Source: Sphingomonas sp. (lineage in GTDB: Bacteria > Pseudomonadota > Alphaproteobacteria > Sphingomonadales > Sphingomonadaceae). From it: DNA of 64,000 nucleotides. The stretch lies in NCBI GenBank assembly GCA_021732445.1, contig JAKFUZ010000004.1, positions 62,001 through 126,000 on the forward strand, in the 5' to 3' direction. The notes under the pieces were generated by a model, which was not told the origin of the DNA, made no database searches, and was given only the letters and a program-made list of their open reading frames with translations. The position numbers were made by a program, and so were the translations under genes. The number at the start of each line of letters is the position of its first letter. Position 1 is the first letter of the stretch. Below are positions 12,111-20,416 of the stretch, in pieces.

Positions 12111-13163
12111 CTAGGGGGCCAGTGGCAAAGACACACGGGTAGTGCCCGCCCCGCGTATCGCCTCAAACAGCGCCGGCTCGGTGCCCGTCATCCACACTTG
12201 CCCCCTGCCCGCCAGCCGGTCGAACAGCGCGCCGCGCCGCACCGGATCAAGATGCGCGGCCACTTCATCGAGCAGCATCACCGGCGCGCGGCCGGCCCGG
12301 TCGGCGACCAGCTCGGCATGGGCCAGCACAATGCTCAGCAGCAGCGCCTTTTGCTCGCCGGTGGAGCAGCGCGCGGCTGGCTGGTTCCTGGCAACATGCG
12401 TCACCCCAAGGTCGGCGCGGTGCGGGCCAATCAGCGCGCGCCCGGCCCCGGCATCGCGCCGCCTGCCAGCCGCGAGTGCGGCGGCAAGATCGCCCGGCAC
12501 GGCGCCCTCCAGCGCCAGTGCTGCCCGCGCAAACGGCCCGTGGGGGGCCAGCGCCAGCCGTTCGCCGAGCAGCGCCACCGTGTCGCGCCGGGCAGCCTCA
12601 ATCGCCATCCCATGCGTTGCCATTTGCGCCTCAAGCGCTGCCAGCCAGTCGATATCAGGCGGCCGATCATCGGCGAGGAGCCGCGATCGGGCACGCATCG
12701 CCGCTTCATAGCGGGTGGCATGCACGGCGTGGCCGGGGTGCAGCGCCAGCGTCAGGCGGTCAAGAAAGCGCCGGCGCTCGGCGGCGCCGTCAGCAAAGAG
12801 CCGGTCCATGGCAGGCGTCAGCCACACCACCGTCAGCCAGTCGCCAAGCGCCGTTGCGGCGACGCTTGCGCCCTGCACACGCACCACCCGGCGTTCAGGG
12901 GCGGCCGCGAGCGCCCCTGTGGCAATCGCTACGTCGCCGCTGATTGTCGCGGCCACGCCAAAGCCGCCGGGGCCGTCCTGCCGCGCCATCTCGCCAAGCG
13001 CTGCCCGCCGCAATCCCTTACCGGGGGCAAGCAGGGAAACGGCCTCGAGAATATTGGTCTTGCCGGCGCCATTCTCGCCCGTCAGCACGACAAACCCGGC
13101 GCCCGGCATCAGGCAGGCGCTGGCATGATTGCGAAAATCGGTGAGGACAAGGCGAGTGAGCAC
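12111..13163 (-). CDS. recF: DNA replication and repair protein RecF
   Basis: A 350-residue SMC-like ATPase that loads RecA at gaps together with RecO and RecR. The Walker A motif GENGAGKT is at residues 29-36, the signature segment is [11 protein letters not shown] and the Walker B is [12 protein letters not shown]. The GTG at 13163 gives [13 protein letters not shown], the standard RecF N-terminus; the upstream in-frame ATG adds an unrelated 15 residues. It sits between coq4 (272-base gap) and the DUF302 gene (160-base gap). Confidence 0.95.
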   Translation of the reverse strand: MLTRLVLTDFRNHASACLMPGAGFVVLTGENGAGKTNILEAVSLLAPGKGLRRAALGEMARQDGPGGFGVAATISGDVAIATGALAAAPERRVVRVQGASVAATALGDWLTVVWLTPAMDRLFADGAAERRRFLDRLTLALHPGHAVHATRYEAAMRARSRLLADDRPPDIDWLAALEAQMATHGMAIEAARRDTVALLGERLALAPHGPFARAALALEGAVPGDLAAALAAGRRRDAGAGRALIGPHRADLGVTHVARNQPAARCSTGEQKALLLSIVLAHAELVADRAGRAPVMLLDEVAAHLDPVRRGALFDRLAGRGQVWMTGTEPALFEAIRGAGTTRVSLPLAP

Positions 13164-13435
13164 GGCCGCCTGCTTAGCGCATCTCGCGGCCGACCGCGCA
13201 ACTTTCACGAAGCCGGGCTGAGGCAGGGTGCGCGCAACCAGCCGCGCGCACTAACCGTGCCGATGACCAACCATTCGCGCTGCCAGACCGCTGCGTGCTG
13301 CCAACACCCTGCCGCCGCCGCGCGGGCGGAACCTTGTGGCAGGGCGGCGCAACCGGGCTGATCGGTCGCGTCGGGCCAAATAGCCTTTTGCCGGGTCGCC
13401 GGCGGATGGCGCCCAGCGCAAGGTCGCGGCGGCAA

Positions 13436-14227
13436 TCAGGCCGCGAGCGGCGCCTCGGCTGGCGCCGCGGCATCGCTCGACTGGCTGAGATAGGACGCCA
13501 TGGCCGGCCCGAGAAGGCGCTGCGCCTTCAGATAAGCGACCGGAGACACCAGGCCCAGCCGCTCGCGCGCTGCCTCAAGCGGCTCATGGAGCAGGCGCTG
13601 ATAGTCCTCGGCTGGCAGCCAGCGTGCCGCCTTGCCGCGTCGATAGCCTTCCCACACCGCGCGGGCAAACAGGCTGTTCCCCGTCACCCTCAGGCTTTTC
13701 AGCGCAGCCGCGGCGCCAATAAACGCCCAGCCAAGCCCGCCAAGCTGCGCATAGCTGAACGCAACCAGCGACGCTTCACCAAGCGATTCGTCGGCCTTGT
13801 AGCCGGTCAGCACGTGCCAGATGTCGTGCGTGTCGCGCACGCGGCGCCCAAACCAGGCATAGGGGTGCAGCATATCGTCTTCGCTGATGACGCGGCTGAC
13901 CTCGACCAGGCCGTCGGCCGAATAGCCGGTGGTATCGAGAAAGGCGCGATAGGCCGCACCGACCGTGCCTGGTGCGAATGCCGCGACATAGGCGCGGTCG
14001 GCAAACAGCCTTGCCAGTTCGACGCGCTCATACGCCATGCGCCCACCCTCGGCGGTGGCGATGAAGCGGCCATAGTTGAACGGCGCATTCCCCACGTTCA
14101 GCGCCCGCATGATGAGAAAAACCTGCGTCGTGTCATCGCCATTGGCGAGCAGCTTGCGGATGGCGGCAAAAGCGGTGCGCCAGTCGCGGCGGCCGGTCGT
14201 GCCGGGAAAAGGGGGAAGCTTGGCCAT
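13436..14227 (-). CDS. Coq4 family ubiquinone biosynthesis protein
   Basis: A 263-residue Coq4-family protein, linked to ubiquinone synthesis. The family metal motif is HDIWH at residues 134-138, followed by a Glu in LGEASL. I count 12 residues between the second His and that Glu, one more than in the human protein as I remember it. It is predicted to be a peripheral membrane protein with hydrophobic helices and an Ala-rich C-terminus. The start is supported by AAGGA about 10 bases upstream. A strong dyad lies just before that ribosome site. It separates dnaN from recF, two genes that usually neighbour each other. Confidence 0.87.
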   Translation of the reverse strand: MAKLPPFPGTTGRRDWRTAFAAIRKLLANGDDTTQVFLIMRALNVGNAPFNYGRFIATAEGGRMAYERVELARLFADRAYVAAFAPGTVGAAYRAFLDTTGYSADGLVEVSRVISEDDMLHPYAWFGRRVRDTHDIWHVLTGYKADESLGEASLVAFSYAQLGGLGWAFIGAAAALKSLRVTGNSLFARAVWEGYRRGKAARWLPAEDYQRLLHEPLEAARERLGLVSPVAYLKAQRLLGPAMASYLSQSSDAAAPAEAPLAA

Positions 14228-14239
14228 CGAGTCGCGTCC

Positions 14240-14257
14240 TTACTGACAGTAATGTCA
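14240..14257. promoter_or_regulatory. Overlapping inverted repeats upstream of coq4 (candidate operator)
   Basis: Two overlapping perfect dyads, TTACTG-A-CAGTAA (14240-14252) and TGACA-GTAA-TGTCA (14244-14257), end about 13 bases before the coq4 ATG and abut its ribosome site. On the minus strand the region also reads TTGACA. This compact palindrome looks like a TetR-type operator. No regulator gene is adjacent. Confidence 0.5.
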
Positions 14258-14308
14258 ATATGCTCGCCAACAGTTAAGAAATCAAGCCGGGCTTCAGGCG
14301 GCCTTGCA

Positions 14309-14330
14309 GTGCCATCCGGCCGGATGGCAC
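14309..14330. repeat. Perfect 22-bp palindrome directly after dnaN
   Basis: The half-site GTGCCATCCGG is followed directly by its exact reverse complement, one base beyond the dnaN stop. It can fold as a 9-bp stem with a GGCC loop at the 3' end of dnaN mRNA. There is no T-tract after it, so it is not a standard intrinsic terminator. It could be a 3' stabilising hairpin or a protein site. Confidence 0.5.
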
Positions 14331-14331
14331 C

Positions 14332-15444
14332 CTATACCCGCATCGGCATGATGACGTAGAGCGCGGGCGATTTGTCATTCTCGCGGATGAGCGTTGGCGC
14401 GGCGGCGTCAGCCAGATGCACTTCGACCATGTCGCCACCGACCTGCGCCAGAATGTCGAGCAGATAGCGGCTGTTGAAGCCGATATCGAAGCCATCGGCT
14501 GTGTATTCGCCGGGCACTTCTTCCGCCGCGGTGCCGTTTTCCGGGCTTGTCACCGACAGGATGATCTTGTCGCGGTCGAGCGTCATCTTCACCGCACGCG
14601 TCTTTTCGGTAGCGATGGTCGAGACGCGGTCGACGCCTTCTTGAAAGCTGCGCGGGTCAATCTTCAGCATCTTGTCATTACCGGTCGGGATGACGCGGCT
14701 GTAATCGGGGAAGGTGCCGTCGATGAGCTTGGAGGTGAGCAGCGCCTGCCCAAGGTCGAAGCGGATCTTGGTGGGTGACAGAGACACGCCGACCGACCCG
14801 TCAATCTCGTCGAGCAGCTTGCGCAGTTCTACGATGCATTTGCGCGGGACGATGACGTCGGGCATTTTCTCGGCACCGTCGGGGCGGGCGACGGTGTAGC
14901 GCGCGAGCCGGTGGCCGTCGGTCGCCGCCGCTTTCAGCACCGGGGCGGGATCGTCGGTGACGTGCAGGAAAATGCCGTTCAGATAATAACGCGTTTCTTC
15001 GGTGGAAATCGCAAAGCGCGTCTTGTCGATGATCTGCTTGAGCGCGTCGACCGGCAGCTCGAAGCTGACGGGCAGTTCACCTTCGGCAATTACCGGAAAA
15101 TCATCGCGCGGGAGCGTTGCGAGCTGGAATTTCGCGCGCCCGGCCATAATGGTCATGCGGCCTTCGGCGGCGGCAAGCTGAACCTGGCTGCCTTCGGGCA
15201 ATTTTCGCGCGATGTCGAACAGCGTATGGGCGGAAACCGTGGTTGCGCCCGGCGTTTCCACCGCGGCGGCGACATGCTCGTTGATCTGCAAGTCGAGATC
15301 GGTCGCCATCAGCCGCAAGGCGCCGTCTGCCGTCGCCTCGATGAGCACGTTGGAAAGGATGGGGATGGTATTGCGCCGTTCCACCACGGACTGCACGTGG
15401 CTGAGGCCCTTCAACAGCGTTGCGCGTTCGATTGTCGCCTTCAT
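14332..15444 (-). CDS. dnaN: DNA polymerase III beta subunit (sliding clamp)
   Basis: A 370-residue clamp with the three repeated domains of DnaN, from MKATIERATLLKGLSHVQSV to the C-terminal PMRV, the usual family ending. It tethers polymerase III to DNA and forms a dimeric ring. It leads the minus-strand run that also holds recF and gyrB; dnaA is not in the window. Its upstream 230 bases hold no gene that I can support and probably contain its promoter. The ATG at 15444 fits the family start. Confidence 0.98.
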   Translation of the reverse strand: MKATIERATLLKGLSHVQSVVERRNTIPILSNVLIEATADGALRLMATDLDLQINEHVAAAVETPGATTVSAHTLFDIARKLPEGSQVQLAAAEGRMTIMAGRAKFQLATLPRDDFPVIAEGELPVSFELPVDALKQIIDKTRFAISTEETRYYLNGIFLHVTDDPAPVLKAAATDGHRLARYTVARPDGAEKMPDVIVPRKCIVELRKLLDEIDGSVGVSLSPTKIRFDLGQALLTSKLIDGTFPDYSRVIPTGNDKMLKIDPRSFQEGVDRVSTIATEKTRAVKMTLDRDKIILSVTSPENGTAAEEVPGEYTADGFDIGFNSRYLLDILAQVGGDMVEVHLADAAAPTLIRENDKSPALYVIMPMRV

Positions 15445-15674
15445 TCCACTCCCCCGGGCCGCCGCCCAAATTATGCCCCGGCACGCCTTGGTGCGCAGGC
15501 AATTCGCCGTCTCCTTTCCTTAAACATAAAAAGGGCCGGGGCAAGCGCTGCTGCCCTCCCGTTTCGCTGGCCAGGCGGCGACATAGCGAGATTGCGCTCG
15601 CGGCTGCACCGCCCGGCCGGCGCAATTGCGGAAAAGCCGTTGCATCTGTGCAGCGGGCGGCCGAAACGCGGGGC

Positions 15675-16319
15675 ATGGAAAGCATCCGTTCGCGCGCCGG
15701 CCGCGACTTCATCGCCCGCCACGGGGAAACCGTGTTCAATGCCGCCCGGCGTTTGCAGGGCGAGGCTGCCCATACCCCGCTGACCCGCGCAGGGTTTGCG
15801 CAGGCTGATGAGATGGGTGCCGCCCTTGCGCGCTATCTCGGGCCGCGGCCCCGGCTCGACCTGTGGGCATCGAGCACGGGCCGCGCGCTGCAGACGCTGG
15901 CCATTATCACCGAGCATCTCGGGCTCGACTGGCACGACGCGCGCACCGACGACCGGCTCGTCGAAATCGGCATGGGTAGCTGGGGCGGGCGTTATTATGC
16001 CGATGTCATTGCCGAAAATGGGCCGGTTGTGGAGCCCCATGCCGGCCTGCTCCTGCCCGCGCCCGACGGCGAGCGCTACGAACAAATTGCCGGGCGGGTC
16101 AGCGGCTGGCTGGCCGATACGCATGACCAGCCCGGCGACCGGCTGGTCATCATGCACGGCATTTCGAGCCGCGTGCTGCGCGGGGTGATGACGGGCGCGG
16201 CGCGGCACCCGACGCTTGGCGCGCCAACGCTGCCTGGCCTGCCGCAAGGCTCGCTCGTGATGGTGGAGCGCGGGGTCGAGACGATCATCCACCGGGGCCA
16301 GGGACACGCGCCGGCATGA
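15675..16319 (+). CDS. Histidine phosphatase family protein (phosphoglycerate mutase-like)
   Basis: A 214-residue histidine phosphatase with the catalytic RHGET motif at residues 15-19 (R15, H16) and a second catalytic His in IMHGISSRVLRG. These enzymes use a phosphohistidine intermediate on small phosphoesters, or act as cobalamin or sugar phosphatases. Specificity cannot be read from this sequence. The ATG at 15675 was chosen as the start just before the first strand. The stop overlaps the next gene by four bases (ATGA). Confidence 0.88.
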   Translation: MESIRSRAGRDFIARHGETVFNAARRLQGEAAHTPLTRAGFAQADEMGAALARYLGPRPRLDLWASSTGRALQTLAIITEHLGLDWHDARTDDRLVEIGMGSWGGRYYADVIAENGPVVEPHAGLLLPAPDGERYEQIAGRVSGWLADTHDQPGDRLVIMHGISSRVLRGVMTGAARHPTLGAPTLPGLPQGSLVMVERGVETIIHRGQGHAPA

Positions 16320-16813
16320 AGCCCGGCTTGGCAAGCATTGTGGCAATCGCCCTGCTCGGGGCAGCGCCGGTGCAGGCCCGCGAGTCGCTTGGCGTATTCG
16401 ATCGGTGGGCGGCCTTTCGCGATCCCGCGCCGCTGCGTTGCTATGCCATTTCGGCGCCGGTGCGCGGCGGCAACAATGGCCGCTGGCGCCCGTTTGCCGC
16501 GATTGGCACCTGGCCGGCGCAGCGCGCGCGCGCGCAGGTCCATATCCGCCTGAGCCGGGAACGGCGGCAAACCGCGCAACTCACCCTGTCAGTCGGTGAC
16601 CGGCGCTTTGCGCTGGCGGCCGGCGATGCCGATGCCTGGGCGCCCGACGCGCGCACCGACGCGGCAATCATCGCCGCCATGCGCTCCAGCCGGTCAATGA
16701 GCGTCGAAGGGCTGGCGCGGGACGGTGCACCTTTTGCCGATACCTATGCGCTGAGAGGGGCAGCAACCGCGATCGATGCGGCTGCCTTGGGGTGCGTGGG
16801 GCGACCGCGCTGA
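16316..16813 (+). CDS. Secreted IalB-like protein
   Basis: A 165-residue protein with a signal peptide (cleavage after VQARE, near residue 22). The mature part has a single-domain pattern like the invasion-associated locus B family: a W-containing start, an early Cys (LRCYA), then [18 protein letters not shown], a late DTYALRGA and a C-terminal Cys that could pair with the first. Function is not established. It is translationally coupled to the phosphatase gene (ATGA) and lies 40 bases before the rlmN start used here. Confidence 0.62.
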   Translation: MKPGLASIVAIALLGAAPVQARESLGVFDRWAAFRDPAPLRCYAISAPVRGGNNGRWRPFAAIGTWPAQRARAQVHIRLSRERRQTAQLTLSVGDRRFALAAGDADAWAPDARTDAAIIAAMRSSRSMSVEGLARDGAPFADTYALRGAATAIDAAALGCVGRPR

Positions 16814-16853
16814 ACCAGTGGAAAATGTCCGCCGGTTGCCCTATGTCCCCGCC

Positions 16854-18062
16854 ATGCAGACGATCGACGCCCTGACCATGCCGATCCCCGGGCACATCGA
16901 CCCCGTGCCCGTGCCGCGCGCCGCCATTCCCCGTTCCGATGGGCGGATCGACCTGATCGGCCTGTCCAAGGACGATCTGCGATTGGCGCTGGAGACCGCG
17001 CAGCTTGAGCCCAAACAGGCCAAATTGCGCGCCAAGCAGCTATGGCACTGGATGTATAATCGCGGCGCCACCCAGTTTTCGGTGATGACCGACATTTCCA
17101 AAGCGATGCAGCCCTGGCTGGAGCAGCGCTTCGTCATCGGCCGTCCGCAAGTGCTCGAGGCGCAGGTCTCGACCGACGGCACCCGCAAATGGCTGCTGCG
17201 CGCACCTGATGCGCAGGATTATGAGATGGTGTTCATCCCCGATGCGGATCGCGGCACGCTGTGCGTGTCGAGCCAGGTCGGCTGCACCCTCAATTGCCGC
17301 TTCTGCCACACCGGCACGATGCGGCTGGTGCGCAACCTGACGCCTGCCGAAATCGTGGGGCAGGTGATGCTCGCGCGCGATGCGCTGGGCGAATGGCCAA
17401 GCCAGCCGGAGGGGCGGATGCTCACCAACATCGTGATGATGGGCATGGGCGAACCACTCTATAATTTCGACAATGTCCGCGATGCGCTGAAGCTCGTGAT
17501 GGACGGTGATGGCCTGGCGCTTTCCAAGCGGCGGATCACGCTTTCCACGTCGGGCGTGGTGCCGATGATGGCGCGCGCGGGGGCGGAAATCGGCGTCAAT
17601 CTGGCGGTATCGCTGCACGCCGTGACAAAGGAGGTGCGCGACGAAATCGTGCCGCTCAATCGCAAATATGGCATTGAAGAGCTGCTTCAGGCCTGCGCCG
17701 ATTATCCTGGCGCCAACAATGCGCGGCGCATCACCTTTGAATATGTGATGCTTAAGGACAAGAATGATTCAGACGCCGACGCGCATGAGCTGGTGCGGCT
17801 CATCAGGCACTACCGGCTGCCCGCCAAGGTGAACCTCATTCCCTTCAACCCCTGGCCGGGTGCCGGTTATGAGTGCTCGGACCCGGAGCGCATCCGGGCG
17901 TTTTCGTCGATCATCTTCGCCGCCGGCATTTCAGCACCGACCCGCACCCCGCGCGGCCGCGACATCGATGCCGCCTGCGGGCAGCTCAAAACCGCGTCCG
18001 AAAGAAAGAGCCGGGCCGAGCTGGACGCGCTGGCGGCGGAAAAGCAGGCAGCACTGGGGTAA
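16854..18062 (+). CDS. rlmN: Dual-specificity 23S rRNA/tRNA methyltransferase RlmN (m2A)
   Basis: A 402-residue radical SAM enzyme that methylates C2 of A2503 in 23S rRNA and A37 in some tRNAs. The cluster motif is C144-xxx-C148-xx-C151 (CTLNCRFC). The two catalytic Cys are C137 (GTLCVSSQ) and the one in [12 protein letters not shown]. It also has [12 protein letters not shown] and AVSLHA. I chose the ATG at 16854; an in-frame ATG at 16776 would overlap the preceding gene by 38 bases and adds no conserved sequence. Confidence 0.96.
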   Translation: MQTIDALTMPIPGHIDPVPVPRAAIPRSDGRIDLIGLSKDDLRLALETAQLEPKQAKLRAKQLWHWMYNRGATQFSVMTDISKAMQPWLEQRFVIGRPQVLEAQVSTDGTRKWLLRAPDAQDYEMVFIPDADRGTLCVSSQVGCTLNCRFCHTGTMRLVRNLTPAEIVGQVMLARDALGEWPSQPEGRMLTNIVMMGMGEPLYNFDNVRDALKLVMDGDGLALSKRRITLSTSGVVPMMARAGAEIGVNLAVSLHAVTKEVRDEIVPLNRKYGIEELLQACADYPGANNARRITFEYVMLKDKNDSDADAHELVRLIRHYRLPAKVNLIPFNPWPGAGYECSDPERIRAFSSIIFAAGISAPTRTPRGRDIDAACGQLKTASERKSRAELDALAAEKQAALG

Positions 18063-18095
18063 GTGGCAGCGAGTGTGGTGCGCCTTCAGCCGCCC

Positions 18096-18713
18096 TCACG
18101 CCGGCCGCTGCATCGCGAACCGGGCGCCTTCGGTAATCTCGAAATAATCGGCCATCCCGCCGCCGCGCAGCACCGGATGCGCACGCGCTGTCTGATAAAC
18201 GCCGCCTTCCAGCATGTCCTCGTCGATATGAATGCCGACCGCTTCGCCAAGCACCAGCCACTGGTCAAGCGCGCGGCCCTCCGCCGTTGTCAGGCGGATG
18301 GTCTGCGTGTGGCGGCATTCAAAACTGGCAGGGCTGTTCGCAACGCGCGGCGGCTTGACCAGGCGGGCGGGAAGCGTCGCGATGCCCGCCAGCGCAAATT
18401 CATCCACCTCGGGCGCGACGGTCGCCGACGTCGCGTTCATCGCCTGGGCCAGCTCCATGGTGACCAGATTCCACACAAACTCGCCAGTATCGGCAATATT
18501 CGCCACGCTGTCTTTCCACCCCATCGTCGAAAAGCCGATGATCGGCGGGCGGTGGTTGAACAGGTTGAAAAAGCTGTAGGGCGCAATGTTGCGACCACCG
18601 CTCGCGCTCACCGTGCTGATCCAGCCGATCGGGCGGGGCGCGACAATGCTGTTGAGCGGATCATGCGCCAGGCCGTGCCCGTGCACTGGCTCATAGAAAT
18701 GGTGCGTTTTCAT
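18096..18713 (-). CDS. Flavin reductase family protein (FMN-binding split barrel)
   Basis: A 205-residue protein of the flavin reductase-like / DIM6-NTAB family. The segment SIVAPRPIGWISTVSASGGRNIAPYSFFNLFNHRPPIIGFS is the FMN-binding split-barrel signature. Such proteins reduce flavins with NAD(P)H or act with a flavin monooxygenase. It is divergent from the cytochrome b gene with a 103-base shared region, so it may be co-regulated with that redox operon. It is not the Fre-type reductase. Confidence 0.85.
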   Translation of the reverse strand: MKTHHFYEPVHGHGLAHDPLNSIVAPRPIGWISTVSASGGRNIAPYSFFNLFNHRPPIIGFSTMGWKDSVANIADTGEFVWNLVTMELAQAMNATSATVAPEVDEFALAGIATLPARLVKPPRVANSPASFECRHTQTIRLTTAEGRALDQWLVLGEAVGIHIDEDMLEGGVYQTARAHPVLRGGGMADYFEITEGARFAMQRPA

Positions 18714-18816
18714 CCGATCCCTTTTACACTATGCGCAAAATGGTTCTACCCGGCCCAATAGCAGGGTAGGGCTTCGTCAATACATCGGCCATCCGGCCAG
18801 CACAAAAGGGCCAGCA

Positions 18817-19638
18817 ATGGACGCCACGACCGACTCCGCACCGCCGATGGCCGAGCCGCCAGCCGCAGCGCCCATGGCGCCGCCGGAGCCAATGCCAATG
18901 GCGGCTGCTGCGAGCAAATGGGTGTATCGCCACAGGCTCACGTCGCGCCTCTGGCACTGGGTCAATGTGGTCACGGTGTTCATCATGATCGGCAGCGGGC
19001 TCGGCATTCTGAACGCGCATCCGCACCTCTATTGGGGGCAATATGGCGCGAACCCCGACATGCCGTGGATAAGTTTTGATCGTTGGCCGGGCTGGATGAC
19101 AATACCGGGCAGCTACAATCTGGCGCTTTCGCGTCGCTGGCACCTGTTTTTCGCGCTGGTGCTGGGCTTTGCGCTGCTGCTGTTCATGATCTCCAGCCTC
19201 ATCAACCGGCACTTCCAGCGCGACCTGCGCATCCGGGCCAGGGAGCTGGCGCCGAGCCATTTATGGTATGACATCAAGGAGCATCTGGCGTTCCGTTTTC
19301 ATGATGCCGAAAACCCCGCCGCCTTCAACGTGCTGCAAAAATTCGCTTATGTGGCCGCGATTTTCATCTTCATCCCGATGATTATCCTGACCGGCCTTGC
19401 CATGTCACCGGGGATGGACACCGCCTGGCCATGGCTCACCGACATCTGGGGCGGCCGCGCGTCGGCACGGTCCTTCCACTTCATTGGCATGCTGGCGCTC
19501 ATCGGTTTCATCATCGTGCACCTCGCGCTGGTCATCCTTGCCGGACCCATCAACGAGGTTCGCTCGATGTTCACGGGCTATCTGAAGGTGGACGATCATC
19601 CAGCATCGCACGAAACCAGCACGAAGGAGCATGGCTGA
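18817..19638 (+). CDS. Cytochrome b/b6-type membrane protein (electron donor to a molybdoenzyme)
   Basis: A 273-residue integral membrane di-heme cytochrome b. A Pro/Ala/Met-rich N-terminal tail of about 34 residues precedes four main membrane segments. Candidate heme His residues sit in LWHWVNVVTVF, RRWHLFFALVLGF, RSFHFIGMLA and IIVHLALVILAG. The last bases of the stop (TGA) overlap the ATG of the molybdopterin oxidoreductase gene, so the two almost certainly form one complex: quinol or another donor, then b hemes, then Mo cofactor, in the periplasm. Confidence 0.85.
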   Translation: MDATTDSAPPMAEPPAAAPMAPPEPMPMAAAASKWVYRHRLTSRLWHWVNVVTVFIMIGSGLGILNAHPHLYWGQYGANPDMPWISFDRWPGWMTIPGSYNLALSRRWHLFFALVLGFALLLFMISSLINRHFQRDLRIRARELAPSHLWYDIKEHLAFRFHDAENPAAFNVLQKFAYVAAIFIFIPMIILTGLAMSPGMDTAWPWLTDIWGGRASARSFHFIGMLALIGFIIVHLALVILAGPINEVRSMFTGYLKVDDHPASHETSTKEHG

Positions 19639-20399
19639 TGACCGGCATTATCACACGCCGCGCGCTGGTGGCGGGCGCCGCTTCTGGCGCGGGCCTGTTG
19701 CTTTCGGGCTGCGACAAGCTGGCCGAAAACGAGACTTTCCGCGGCATTCTTTACCAGGCCGACGACGCGCACCGGGTGCTGCAAACAGCGCTTACCCCGC
19801 GCTCGGCGCTGGCGACGGAATTCCGGCCCGACCAGATGTCCCCCATTTTCCGGGCAAATGGCACGCTCAATCCGGGCGGCGCGGTTTATGGCCAGCATGT
19901 GGCGGAAAAATTCGCCAACTGGCGGCTTGATGTGTCGGGGCTGGTCAACACCCCGATGAAATTGTCGCTTGCGCAGCTAAGAGCAATGCCACAGCGCACC
20001 CAAATTACCCGGCATGACTGTGTCGAGGGCTGGAGCGCCATCGGCAAATGGCACGGCGCCATGCTTGGCGACATCATGAAAGCGGCCGGAATCAAGTCTT
20101 CCGCGCGCTATGTCATCTTCCACTGCGCCGATTTGTATAACGGCAAGAATTATTACGAATCGCTCGATATGTTCGATGTGTTTCACCCGCAGACGATTCT
20201 TGCCTGGCAAATGAACGATGCGCTTGTCACGGTGCCGCACGGCGCACCGCTTCGGCTCCGGGCAGAACGTCATCTTGGCTACAAGCAGGCCAAATATGTA
20301 ATGGGCGTCGAAGCGGTGGCCACGCTGGGCAATCATGGCCTTGGCCAGGGCGGCTATTGGGAAGACAATGTCGATTACGATACCTATGCCGGAATTTAG
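19638..20399 (+). CDS. Tat-exported molybdopterin-dependent oxidoreductase (sulfite oxidase/MsrP-like fold)
   Basis: A 253-residue protein. The N-terminus has twin Arg (ITRRALVAG) and a lipobox LSGC with Cys at residue 25, so it is probably Tat-exported and lipid-anchored. The oxidoreductase domain has RHDCVEGWSAIGKWHG; C128 is the likely Mo-ligating Cys, as in sulfite oxidase and MsrP. The later RLRAERHLGYKQAKYV is also typical. It is paired with the cytochrome b gene (one-base overlap) and lies 17 bases before cfa. Substrate unknown: methionine sulfoxide repair is possible by analogy with MsrPQ, but a distinct substrate is equally open. Confidence 0.85.
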   Translation: MTGIITRRALVAGAASGAGLLLSGCDKLAENETFRGILYQADDAHRVLQTALTPRSALATEFRPDQMSPIFRANGTLNPGGAVYGQHVAEKFANWRLDVSGLVNTPMKLSLAQLRAMPQRTQITRHDCVEGWSAIGKWHGAMLGDIMKAAGIKSSARYVIFHCADLYNGKNYYESLDMFDVFHPQTILAWQMNDALVTVPHGAPLRLRAERHLGYKQAKYVMGVEAVATLGNHGLGQGGYWEDNVDYDTYAGI

Positions 20400-20416
20400 G
20401 CGCTAACAGCTTACCC

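Noticed and set aside
12081..13361. A long open frame (426 residues) on the plus strand across recF.
   Set aside because: It is antisense to a clear recF with intact Walker motifs; GC-rich codon bias leaves the opposite frame open. Composition is Arg/His-rich and matches no family.
13164..13435. A possible gene in the coq4-recF gap.
   Set aside because: The open frames there are Arg/Pro/Cys-rich with no ribosome site and look like non-coding GC-rich DNA.
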